A stretch of DNA of 64,000 nt, taken from assembly GCA_028673005.1 (NCBI GenBank), contig CM054113.1, positions 65,548,850 to 65,612,849 on the forward strand, read 5' to 3'. A program made the translations under genes and the position numbers. The DNA comes from Tanypteryx hageni (taxonomy: Eukaryota > Arthropoda > Insecta > Odonata > Petaluridae). Below, piece by piece: positions 43,701 through 55,700 of this stretch; the first letter of the stretch is position 1, and each line of letters begins with the position of its first letter. Below the pieces are notes generated by a model. It was not told the origin of the DNA. It searched no databases and saw only the letters and a program-made list of their open reading frames with translations.

Positions 43701-46700
43701 TCATGTAGGCACCAATTAAGGTGTCTAGTAATACAATGTAAACAAGATTGATACAATTTAAACGTATCTACTACAATTCAAACATGATGCTTTGCGTTTG
43801 GTATGCCAATGGCAGACGTGAGTTTCTAAGTGTAGAAAATTTACAAGAGCACTTGAGTGGTAAACGCTTTGCTAAGTTTTAAAGTGAAATAGTAACAAGT
43901 TATTATTTATAACTTTTATAAGATACCCCAAACAAGTGGCAGATCACGTAGAGAAAAAAGGAACTGCAGTAAGATGGAATGTATCGAAAGGAATTAGAAG
44001 AAGTTATGAGAGAAATTTTAAGTTAATAGTGGTGCGCTATGCTGAAGAAACAAATAATTGTGCGGCAGGGAGGAAATACAATGTGACTGAAGCAAATGTG
44101 CGAAGGTGGAAGCAAGCAAAAGAGAAACTTGAAGGTGCTAACTAAACACGGAGATCATTTAGTGGACCAAAACGAGGCCGATTTCATGCATTAGAAGAGG
44201 AAATTGCAAACCTTGTGTGTAGTCAAAGAATGGACGGCAAACCAGTGATGCGGGATATCATTAAATTGAAAGCCCAAGAATTAACACGATCGCAAAACAT
44301 TCTACACCAAAAATTTAAGGCTAGTAATGGATGGTGTGTGCATATGATGCATCATAATGGTTTTAGCCTGCAACGAAAGAACTTCACTTTGCCAGCATCT
44401 ACCTTCCGACTTCACGGACAAACTAATAACTTTCCAGAGGCATGTAATTCGGTTGCTGAAAAGTCACAATTACCTTCTGAGCCAAATGGGTAATGCAGAT
44501 GAGACACCCATTTACTTCGACATGCCATCCAATTACTCAGTCAACGAAAAAGGTGCAAAAAATGTCATCATAAAAACTTCTGGTAATGAAAAACTGCACA
44601 TTACTGTAATGCTGGCTGTATTAGCGGACAGGACAAAGTTGCCGCCACGTGTTATTTTAAAATGCAAAACAGTGCCTAAGGAAGTACTACCAAATGGAAT
44701 AATTGTTAAATATCAAGGCCAAGGATGGATGTCAGTTGATTTAATGAAGGACTGGTTAAGCATAGTGTGGAATAGACGACCTGTGGCACTTTTAAGGCAG
44801 AGAGCAATGCTTGTCTTAGATGCATTCAAAGGCCATCTTACAGAGGAAGTTCAAAATACCCTTCATGGCATGAATAGTGACCTTGTAGTTATACCAGGAG
44901 GTATGACATCACAAATTCAAGTGCTAGATGTAGTAGTGATGAAGCCCTTTAAGGATTACATAAAGTCATTTTATTCAGAATGACTTTTGGCAGGGGACCA
45001 TGCATGGACTCCTACAAGGAAAATTAAGAAGAAGAAGATACTTCTCTGTAATTGGATCATTGCAGCATGGAAAAAATAGATCCCAATAGTATCTCAAGAG
45101 GGTTCAAGAAATGCTGAATATCAAATTCCAAAGACGACTTGTTCGAATTTGAATAAGTTGTGATGAATGAACAGGACAGCAAGAATAAGGGAAGGAAACA
45201 GAGGAGAGGGAGATGCACGTAGTAAATTTACTTTTTTTTATTCATGCTCTTAATGTTAGCTTGTTATACATATATGTAAAAGTTTTTTTGTAAGTGAATC
45301 TAATTTTTTAGGGGTCATCTTAAATTCAAGGTCGTCTTTTTCTTTTCAGGTTAATAGGGTATTTTATGAATTTTTTTAATCATCTTTTGTATTTCTTCTA
45401 TTTTTGAAGTCAGATAAAGATATTTTCTGATGCTATTCAGCGAATTGAATGTGAAGAGGTGACAGGTTTTGAGGTTAAGAAAGAAATAGATTTCCTTATC
45501 ACAAAGCTTATAATGCAATGAAATGAAATGTTTTTACACAGTGATGTGAAAACGGAACTTAAAAGCCTTCATAAAGGTGTGATGACTGAAGAATCATTCA
45601 AAAACTATGCCGCAAATTTTTATAATACTGCAGTTCAGTACATTCAAGAATGGACCGTTCATTCATTTTGTGTATTTGCAAAAATGGAATGGGTTTCACT
45701 GAAGAAATCCTTTTGTTGGGAAAATGCCACAGGATGTGCCAAGGAAATAAAGACTATCTTACCTAACCTCAGTATAAATGAAGAAAGTCTCTTTGATGAC
45801 CACAGTAATGTCAAAATGTATGCAACGGAGAATAAAATGACTGAATGGAATAATACTAATTGTAAGATTGCAGAGAGGTGGAAAGAAGAATTTGTTCATT
45901 TTCAGAAGGAACAAATAATCTGTAATGAAATAAAGTTAGTTGTAGGTTTTTGTCTTACTCTACCAGGATCAAATGGTTCAGTAGAACGTATTTTCTCTTT
46001 GATGAATTCATTATGGAATGATGAGAGAAAATGACTTCAGCTGGACACAGTTAAATCAATTTTGATTATTAAAACCCATTACAAGGACATACCATGTTCA
46101 GAGTTCTTCGATTTTATATCCAAAGACCAAAAGCTTTTAGAAAAAGTCCATTCTTCGAATAAATATGTCAGAAGTTATGAAAGCGAGAAAACATCTATAG
46201 CAACAGGTCATCTATCAACCAGTCAATCATAAGGAGGGAGGGAGAAGAAGTTGTATAAAGTAGTCATTATAGAGTATGGACTGCGAAGGGATTAATAATA
46301 AAACGTAAGTGGGTGTCTGATTTTTTTTGCAGTATTGTCCTTGTTTATATTTAACGTATTCTTTGTTCATTTTTCTTATGTGAGTTGTCTCGTTACATTT
46401 TAGAATAGTTATTTCATTATACGTATATTTATTTCATGCATGCACACTTCTTTAAAAAGTCTAACAAAAGTATCACAAAATCATGGATTGAAAAGAAGAT
46501 GTGAGCAGATTATAGACGCTTGAGATGAAGGCATGGCTTAGATTAGAGAAAATTAGTTGGACAGAGAGGAAACCAATTGATGAAGTTTTGAATAGAGTGG
46601 GGGAAGAGATGACCATAATTACAGTAATAAGGGACAGACAGAAGAAATGAGTGGGTCAAAATTTGAAAGTAAACGACTCACTGAAAGAAATCACAGAAAG

Positions 46701-49700
46701 AAGAATGTTAGGAAAAAAGTAGGATGAAACGTATATAGATGCATTAAAAGGATGGATTGGGTATGAGAACCTGAAAAGAAAGGCTTTGATTTGGATAGCA
46801 CAGATTGGGTTGGACGTGCCCAAAACCTACCGGAAGGTAGAATTACAATATATGCAATGCACTATGAAAATAAAAAATTTCACTATCCTATCAAACTACG
46901 CAGGAACAACATCAGAAGGTTACACACATGAACATTATATTTACCTGACTAGTTAGTTTAGCTGCCACTTCTTGTCCCAATCTTAACCTTCCCTCAGTAA
47001 CAGCTGGCGATGATAATATTGATCCAGCCATTCCTCCAACTTCAAGAGCTATTCTATCACTTATGGCAGAGAGTTGGAGAACAGAAACTATCAGATTTGC
47101 CAACTGATTTGATAGAGGGAGAGAGGGCTTAGCCTGGGTGGTAACAAACATTCCCTTATGCTGTGTAATTTCTGATGATAACCATTTACCATTACTGAAA
47201 TTAATTGCTGTGTGCAATAATATCAGTGAACGTTGCAACATTGTTTGATGCTTATCAGTTGCATTCGCCTTGTAATTTGAAGCACACTGCTTCACTAAAT
47301 CCTGTAAAGAGAAAAAAATTTCATTACAGAAATCAATCGTGAAATATTTTGCACCAATATAATGAATTAGCATAACGACAGTTTCATTTTTAGCTTGTAT
47401 ATGTTGGAACTATAGGTAATCATCAGTTTACATGGTAGAAAATTTTCTAAAGATAGGATTACTGTTTTTGTTTGTGTCAATATGGATGGGAGTAAGAAAT
47501 GAAAGTTGTTTGTGATTGACATAACGAAAAATCCTAGATGTTTTAAAAATATTAGATACTCACCTGTTCTGTACTGGTCAAACAAAAAAGCTTGGATGAC
47601 ATCATTTCTTTTTGAAGAAATTATAGTAAGTTGGGATTGTGAACTTCATTCTCAAAATAGAAAGATTCTGTTACCCTCATATATATTTTGCTATTCCCGA
47701 CGTAAAAAGATGTGGTAGGTGATAGTCACTTTTAGGAAGGGTGGGAGCATGGGGAGGGGAAGGAGAGGGGGAAGCGGGGGATTTAGAATTTAATTTGTGA
47801 TACTTTGTAGCTAAACGTCTCTTGATGTTTGACTGTTATCTTTTGTTCGTTCTTCATTGTTTTTGTTAATTCATCTTTATGGTTCTTGCTTTGTTCTTCA
47901 TTGTTGATTATTCATAGTGGTTAATTTTGTTGTTGTTCATTCTTCGCTTATCTTTTTGTTTGTCATTGTTGTACGTATTTTGTTATTTGGTGTTGTCGGT
48001 TCATTTGTAACAGCGTAAAGATTTTACCGTTATTCTAATGGAGACTGCTCATTCCTGATTTTGATATCATAGATTACCTTTCCGGCAATCGTATTAATAA
48101 TTTTTATGAGATACTGTCTAACGCTACCAATTACAAGTCAAAAATGCTTTTTTCAATAGAGCATTCAAGTTTGTTAAATAAGGATGGAAAGGAAACAAAT
48201 AGAATACATAGTCTTTCAAAATACAGGCCATTTGTGATGATCAAGGTGCGAAGAACTGAGGCCCTGGAGTGAATAATAAATAATACATACTTAATAATCA
48301 GGTCTCCCCAAATATCTGCAGATTAATGCATCCATGAGTCATTTTATGTTATTTGCTATTTTTTCTCCCAAGTCATCTACTGTATAGAATTTGTCACGAA
48401 AAATTAACCAAAATTTAGTTTGCGTATTGTACATGGTAACAAACCCAAGTATTCTTCTTCAGTCGGTCAATAATAGTTATTTACAGATGCGTTGTTTGGT
48501 TCTCCCTCACTGAGAGAGAAAAATAACTACAGTGTAACCATTCTTTATGTGGAATGAGACAATAGAACTTGTGAGAAAAATTTCAAAACTAAGTGAAAGC
48601 GTCTCCCACTTTATCCTGAATTTTTCCTGACAAACTAAAAATTGCCAAAGTAGTACCCATTTAAAAAAAGGTGAAGGTGACAAAATGGACAACTACCGCC
48701 CCATATCAGTTTTATCTGTTTGCTAAAGTGCTTGAAACCGTAATCGCTAGAAGAATAATGTACTTCCTGGTAAAGTTCAATATTATATCAAATTGGGAAT
48801 AATTTTGAAACGAGAAAAAAGTCTGCTATGACCGGGAATCGAACCCGGGTCTTCCACTTGCTGGGCGGATATTCTACCTCTGAACTATCGTAGCAGAACA
48901 ATTTTTCTCGTTTCTGAACGCGGATGTTTCCTTATATCAAATTGTCAATTTGGATTCATGGAAGGACATTCAGCAGAAGCTTCCATTTACAAATTCATTG
49001 ATTCAGTGTTAGCAGGCCTTGATAGTCATGATAACACACTGGGAATATTTTATGATCTTACTAAAGCTTTTGATTCAGTAGACCAAGAAATCTTACTGAC
49101 AAAATTGAAATCTTTTGGCATATCTGGTGTAGCTAGTAACCTAATTAGATCCTTCTTAACAAATAGGAGACAAGCTGTGTCAATTTATTCCTCTAGGAAT
49201 AACAAAAATTGTTTATCTAGCTATAAAAATATTACCAGAGGTGTACCACAGAGATCTGTACTGGGACCTCTACTGTTCATTCTGTATACAGTAAAACTTC
49301 GCTGAACGCGGCTTCCCGCAACGCGGATTCAAATTTACGCAGTACTCAAATGCGTGATGAGCTTCACCGACCGGGGGAAGTGATTCACTTTTACGCGATT
49401 TCCTTGAATGACAATTTTCAATAAAAGGTTTGCCCCGAAAAGATCATTAGTAAGAAAAAATCGTACTAAGATTATAGTGTTTTGTTAAGTCTGTCGGCAC
49501 CCAATAAAAAATCATTCAGCATTTTTAACTGCTTTTTTATCTTCAACTCCAACCTGGAGATGAGGTTCCTTTTTTCAGTTTTTCACGTCACGTGAGACTT
49601 AGCTCTTAACTACCGTCGTTAAAAAGAAGTCACATAAGTAACGCCGATGAATCTCTTAGCCCCCAGGAATATTTCTGCTGGAAATATCTTTTCTCCCCGA

Positions 49701-52700
49701 AGATGCGCACACAAAACTCACTGCGGAGGTTGTCAAGGCTGAATCACTAAGGTATTGACGAGATGAATTCTGGACGGTCAGCATCCCGACAATACGACGT
49801 AAATGAATCTACGATAAGAACCATGAAGAAGACGGAAGAAAAAATTCGTTCTAGTATTTGTGCCGGTGCTTCTGCTAGTACCTTCTATGTTAGCAGATGA
49901 GATGCACTAATGGAGAAAATGGAAAAGATGTTAAACATTTGGATTGAAGATCAGGCGCAAAAACATGCTCCTTTGGATGGGCCTATTATCAGAAATAAAG
50001 CCCTTAGTATATATGAGCATTTAAAATCGCAAGAAAGTGGTGAAGAACGAGGAGCCTTAACTTTTCAAGTCAGCAGAGGATGGTTTGATAGATTTAAGAA
50101 GCGATTTCAACTTCATTATGTGAAGATTGCTGGCGAAATTGCATCTGCCGATCATGAAGCAGCAGCTAAATATCCAGATGTATTCAGTGAACTAACTGAA
50201 AGGAAAAATTACAGACCTAAGCAAGTCTTTAACGCCGATGAGACGAGTTAATTTTGGAAAAAAAATGCCACAAAGAACGTGGATTGCTAAAGACGAACGG
50301 TCAGCTCCTGGCTTTAAAGTAGCGAAAGACAGATTTACCCTTTTATTTTGCGGAAATGCAGCAGGAGATTTTAAGTGCAAACCAATGTTGGTGTATAGAG
50401 TGGAAAATCCGAGGGCACTGAAGGGCAAGACCAAAAGTTCGCTCCCTGTATTTTGGAGGAGTAAGAGCAAAGCTCGGGTTACTGCAAGACTTTTTGAGGA
50501 TTGGTTTGAGAATTGCTTCGTTCGTGAAGTGAAAAAGTACCTGAAGGAAAAAAATCTTGCATTTAGGGTGATCCTCGTAGTGGACAATGCACCAGGTCAT
50601 CCGAAATCTCTTGCTGAGGCTCATCCTGAAATTAAAGTTGAGTTCTTACCACCTAATACAACTTCACTTGTGCAGCCCTTGGACCAGGGTGTTATTGCAG
50701 CCTTTAAGTCGTATTACATCCGCCGAAGTTTCGCTAACATTCTTTCAATGATGGAGACAAATCCATCCTTAGGAGTTAGCAATTGCTGGAAAAAATTTGA
50801 TATTTCGAATGCCATTGAAATAATAAAGGGATGAAGTGAGAAGTGAAACAATGAACCTTTGCTGGAAAACTCTTTGGCCTGATATCATTCATGACTTCTA
50901 AGGGGTTTCCCGATACTACGGAGGAGGTTAGGGAAATAATTAATATCGCAAGACACATCGGGGGTGAAGGCTTTGAAGACATGGAAGAAAGTGATGTGGA
51001 AGAATTGTTAGAGTCCCATGCAGAGGAACTAACCGTTGCTGAATTAGATATGGTGACACAAACTTTGAGTGAAGGCAAAAAAGAAGAGAACGATTCGGAG
51101 CCTGAGAAGCCAAAGTTAACAGCAAAAATTTTGGAAAAGTTTTTGAAGCAGGCAGAAGATTTAAAAGAAGCACCACTGGAATTTGATCCTTCAGTAGAAA
51201 GAAGCCTGAAGTTCAAGATGAGTCTAGAATCAGCTTTAGCTCCCTACGTAGAACTTCATAGGGAGATGCCTATCACAAAATTCTTCCAGTCAAGGTCCGA
51301 GCATATCGAAATCACAAGACCAAGAGCAGACCATCTAATTAACCTTGGTGAGTTTCACTGTAACTTCGTTAAAATATTTCATTAAATTTTGAATAAAATA
51401 TTTCTAGCGATAAATAAAAATTACGCGAAAATTAATGCCAGTATGTACCGTTTCAGTGAGTGCAAACAGCTGCCGGTAGTGCCGCTAGTGTTATGCATCT
51501 GGGCAGAGACCAATCCGGCATAGCTGAGGACCGATCGTTGGATTCGCTGTCGATATTAATCAACAAGTTTTTAATATGTATTGTTTCAGTTCTGTGAACA
51601 TTAAGTTTAAATATTTCAAAACTTGTTTCTAAATATTTATCACTGCGAGCGATGAAAGTGTTGTATTTAAGCAAGCATTTCCAAGTATAAAGGGAAAACT
51701 ATAAAAGTGAATGTCTGCCTAGTGTAAAATTACGCGAGAATTTAATTTTAATTTTTTAATAAATATTTTTTTAAACGCAATACTACTGTATATAATTAGT
51801 TGATGCGATGTTTATAATCTTTTTTCAAGGAAATATAAGCAAACTATGTCATTATTATTGAAAAAACGCCTTCAAGGAGTACATTTTTCCGAACTCGGAA
51901 CGGAACCCTTTTCTTCCCATAAGGCTAATGATTCCACCAACGCGGATTCGCGCAACGCGACACCCTTGTAGAACCTAACCCCCGCGTTCAGCGAAGTTTT
52001 ACTTAATGATCTTCAATTATCCATTATTGGTGATCTGTACATGTATGCAGATGATACAACAAATCTACTGAGAGACAAATCTGATATCTGAGTTATTGCC
52101 CATTTCCCCTTGATGTTAATACACCCCCTGCCACACACCCTTGCGGTGGCTTGCAGGGTAAACTGTAGATGTAGATGACAGCAATCCAGGGCAAGGAGAG
52201 TTGGTGTGACCTAAATTGTTTTTTTTTAATAAAAGCAAATCAGCCTTTTTGTTTTTTCACCCTCCTCAAAAGAAAACTATCTATCCCACTCTCAATTTTT
52301 CTAATGGCCCCATGGCCAACGCTACTCTTTGTAAGTTCCTTGGGGTCCATATCAGTGACACACTAAATTGGGAACCTCATATTGACTACATATGCACCAA
52401 GGTGGCTGTAGGATGTTTCATGTTGAGAAGAATCATTAAGATGACTAACAAAGAAACAGCTTTGTCAATCTACTAAGCATATATATACAGTAGGAAAAAA
52501 TATGGTATTGCTGCATGGGGTTACTGTCATTATTCCCTGTGACTATTTAGACTACAAAAACTTTCTGTACGAATTCTATCTAATGCAAAAGAGTGTGACA
52601 GTTGCAGAGGTTTTTTTGCTAATCAAAAACTGCTCACTCTTCCTAGTGTATATATTTATCATTGTATTTTATTTGTCAAAGATAACCAGCAATTACTAGA

Positions 52701-55700
52701 TATTAAGTTTCATATGAATGTTCATAGTTACAACACTAGGACTAAGAATGATCTAATTGTAATGCAACATAATTTAGCAATGTACAGAAAAAGTCCTCGT
52801 TATATGGGTAGCATTTTGTACAATAAACTCCCGGCTTATGTGAAAGAAGAGTCTTTACTACCTAAATTTAATAGGAATCTGAAGTCTTTTTTAATTGAGA
52901 AGTGCTATTATTCTATTAATGAGTATCTTGATTGACTGACTGAAATTTTATTGTACTTGACTTGTCCTATATTTGTTCTCGTGCAAATCTTGGGGATGAA
53001 ATAAAAATTATTATTATTGTTATGGTTATACATACGAGGGAAGGTTGAAAAGTTTTTTACCTGACTATGAATGGGTATAGAAATAAAAACAAATGCATTT
53101 TTTCTATTAAATCTCTACCAAGATCGATACAGGAATGATACTTTGAAAGTAATGAAAACAAGCCATTAAAATAAAATCTTTTCTTGTCCTCCAAAGTAGT
53201 CTTGAATGGCTGATTTCAATTCTTCTTCCTTTGAAAATAATTTGCCCGATCTGCTTTTTCAAATTTTTTAACAGGAAGTAGTCACTGGAGGTCAAGTCAG
53301 GACTGTAGGGTGGGTGGTCAATTTGTTCAAACCTGAATTTCTGCAGTCTGCTGACTGAGGGTGTTGTCGTGCACCAGGAGAATGCCCCTAGACAACTTCC
53401 CATACCGATTCTTCTTGATGGCATCTTTCAACTTTTCCAAAATGTTAGCATAATAGGCACCTGTAATAGCGCTTTTTGGAGGCAAATAGTCAATCAAAAT
53501 AATTCCTTTGGAATTCCAAAAAAACTGTCGCCAAAACTTTGCCAGCCGATGGTTTCATCTTCAACTTCTTTGGAGTCGGAGAACCTTTGTGTTTCCACTG
53601 CATTGACTCTTGTTTACTTTCAAGATTGTAGTGATGGATCCATGCCTCATTGCTCGTAACAATTCTATAAATCATTTCCATCTCACATCCCTTACACAAA
53701 AAACTGCTTCGAAGTTTCTACTCATCTGTTTGTGCAATGGCATCAGCATTCGGGGTACCCACCTTGCACTCATTTTGAACATCCCCAATTGTTCATGAAT
53801 AATATTTAAAACTCTTTCCTTGGCTTATGCTCACTTCCCTCGCTAGCTCCCATGCATTGATTTGCCGGTCTTCTTGAAGTTTTCTTCAGGAACTGCAGAA
53901 ATGAGTCGACCAGGCCAGGAATCATCTTCAAGAGACTCTCAGCCATGCTTAAACTGCTTGGTCCAAAATTTGTTGACATCTTCAGATGGAGCAGACTCCC
54001 CATAGACCGTGAACACACATTCACGAATTTGCGATGAAGTACTTTTCTGCTTGGTGAGGAATTTAAAGACTGCTTTATACTCCAACTTGGAAATTTTCAC
54101 GGGACACAACAACCTCAATGACTTCAACCTTTCACTAAGACTGAGCTAGTGGTTTAGCTGGGATGATTATGTGTTTATATTGTTTAGAAGATAATGCAAG
54201 AGTACTGGCATAAACACCAACAATGTAAACAAGCTTTTTCATTCTCAGGTAAACAACTTTTCAACCTTCACTTGTATGTGCATTCTATCCAAATCAGAGA
54301 TTTCTTGGATATGGGTCTTAGATAGACTTGCCACCTCTCCAGGTTAGATCAAGCGCAAAGGGGATAACTGTAGTCATATAGTTCTGGAACCCATCCTCCC
54401 CATTATAATGTAAAAGAAGAAAATCCTTAATTGGCAGAGAAGTGAATGCGATAACAAACAAGTGGTCTACTAAGACATGAAAATGAGGATTTCTACTTTA
54501 ATTATACGCCGAAAAGAGGGGGTGAACATGGGCAGTGGGTGAATTTGCCTTGCAGAGTGAGGCACGGGGCCGAAGTGCTTAGGAGCAGAGCCCCTAGTTA
54601 GTTGATAGTTGTCCAGCACATCCTAATCAAAGGTTAGCAACATCAGGCTTGTAAATCTGCCTCGTAACACCACAAGTATTCTTCAGCCTATGGACCAAGG
54701 TATAATAAGAAGCTTCAAGTGCCATTTAAAAAAATCTTATGTGGCCACCACATGACTTTCTCCATGCCTGTAATATTTCTAAATATTCCAAATAAATTAA
54801 ATGATAATAAATATTTTAAGGAACTGTGAGAAAAATTTAAAGACTACAAGGACCAGAAATAAACTCAAACCACAGGCTTCTGATATTGGATACTATAGCC
54901 CCGAAGTTCCAACAATTAAGAAAATAAAAAGGAGTGCAAAGTGTTTACAATAGTCAGCTGTAGGTGATGTGGTGGTAGCAGCTAAACAATTTAGTTTAAA
55001 AATATCTTTTCAACAATGCATTATATGGGATAATGTTTCAAACAAAGGTTGTGTAAAATTAAATTACCTACAATTTTTATTCCAGTACGTTTTTACATTT
55101 ATCGAATATTAAAGTAAACATTCCAAAAAAGTGACAAGAGTAAACACCTACTTCCGATTGACCGATTTTTACCAAAAACTAATAAGTTCTTTTCCCTTTA
55201 AACACTGAACAGCATGCCAGAAAATTTCTGGGTAAGCCTGCCAAATGGCATACCCATGGCCTGCTAAGTTCTAAGGCAGTTCACATATGTAGTTTTTGTC
55301 ATGGAATCGAAATAGTAAGAGACGAAAGACCAGACATCTTTCTTTTCCTCATCCTCTGCCAAGACCGAAGTTCTTACAGATTGAGGCAGGGGAAGGTATA
55401 CAAATACTCGGGAGAGCCTGTCTCAAAATATAGGCCTCCACCGTGAGACCCTCTTTCGCAACCCAAAGAGATACAATAAACTGAACCCCAGGACTAACCT
55501 ACCCAAAGGCCCCCTATTATTTTCTTCTTCTTTTTGCTTATGTGTTTTTCCGCATTTACGTTCATTTATTTGCAGACCACCAAGTAGAGTGAGAGTAGAC
55601 TTGTGAGTGCAAAATTTCAGTAGCTGTTCATCTGTTTATTTTTTAGTGATTACTTCATTTTCATATAATTACTTTGTAGTTATCATGTATATTTTTTTAA

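Larger units (their letters stand above)
42571..46232 (+). pseudogene. hAT transposase interrupted by pogo
   Basis: It starts MPKRKCVFTESLKE. A C2H2/BED-like finger follows (KVECFLCHAVF...HVSTKKH), then VYHTIKHNHSFQSMDC, VNVLSPHARNEILEDL and CCLAADASNH (first catalytic D). Then come IVRYFIPDKGI and ISADNTNTHFGGLKKKGKNN (second D region). After the pogo it resumes with FLHSDVKTELKSLHKGVM and ends with the hATC dimerisation domain: CLTLPGSNGSVERIFSLMNS, LQLDTVKSILIIKTHYKD. Several stops and frameshifts in addition to the insertion make it inactive. Confidence 0.85.
42136..46250 (+). mobile_element. hAT element split by a pogo transposon
   Basis: The left end is near GGGATCCCAAACGCCCCAG and is followed by repeated TGTCC/GTCCCG motifs typical of this hAT group. 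The transposase is read from 42571 to 46232 with a 2-kb pogo inserted at about 43331-45361. The right terminal repeat is not recognisable, so the 3' boundary is approximate. Confidence 0.75.
48685..52935 (+). pseudogene. LINE reverse transcriptase, in pieces
   Basis: Order of motifs: MDNYRPISVLS; then QFGFMEGHSAEASIYKFID (48945 on); FYDLTKAFDSVDQEI (motif A, catalytic D); TRGVPQRSVLGPLLFILY; then after the Tigger YMYADDTTNLL (motif C, YADD, about 52044). After a degenerate gap come ANATLCKFLGVHISDTLNWE and CFMLRRIIKMTNKETALSIY. The C-terminal part is YNTRTKNDLIVMQHNLAMYR, LYNKLPAYVKEESLLPKFNR and ends NEYLD. These are I/Jockey-type features. It is inactive. Confidence 0.87.
48560..53025 (+). 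mobile_element. Jockey-like LINE, 5'-truncated, with two nested insertions
   Basis: A non-LTR retrotransposon fragment starts within the reverse transcriptase (KMDNYRPISVLS at about 48685) and ends with an ATT-rich tail at about 53010-53022. It is interrupted by a 136-bp tRNA-like element (48796-48931) and a 2,715-bp Tigger (49289-52003). Both interruptions are exact: ignoring each insert plus one target duplication restores the frame. A short piece of a different LINE or SINE tail (about 52118-52178, ending in GTAGATGTAGATG) is also present. Confidence 0.85.

Noticed and set aside
48824..48894. A working tRNA gene
   Set aside because: C33, an acceptor mismatch and an Ala anticodon on a Gly body make translation use unlikely; it is annotated as a tRNA-like element core.
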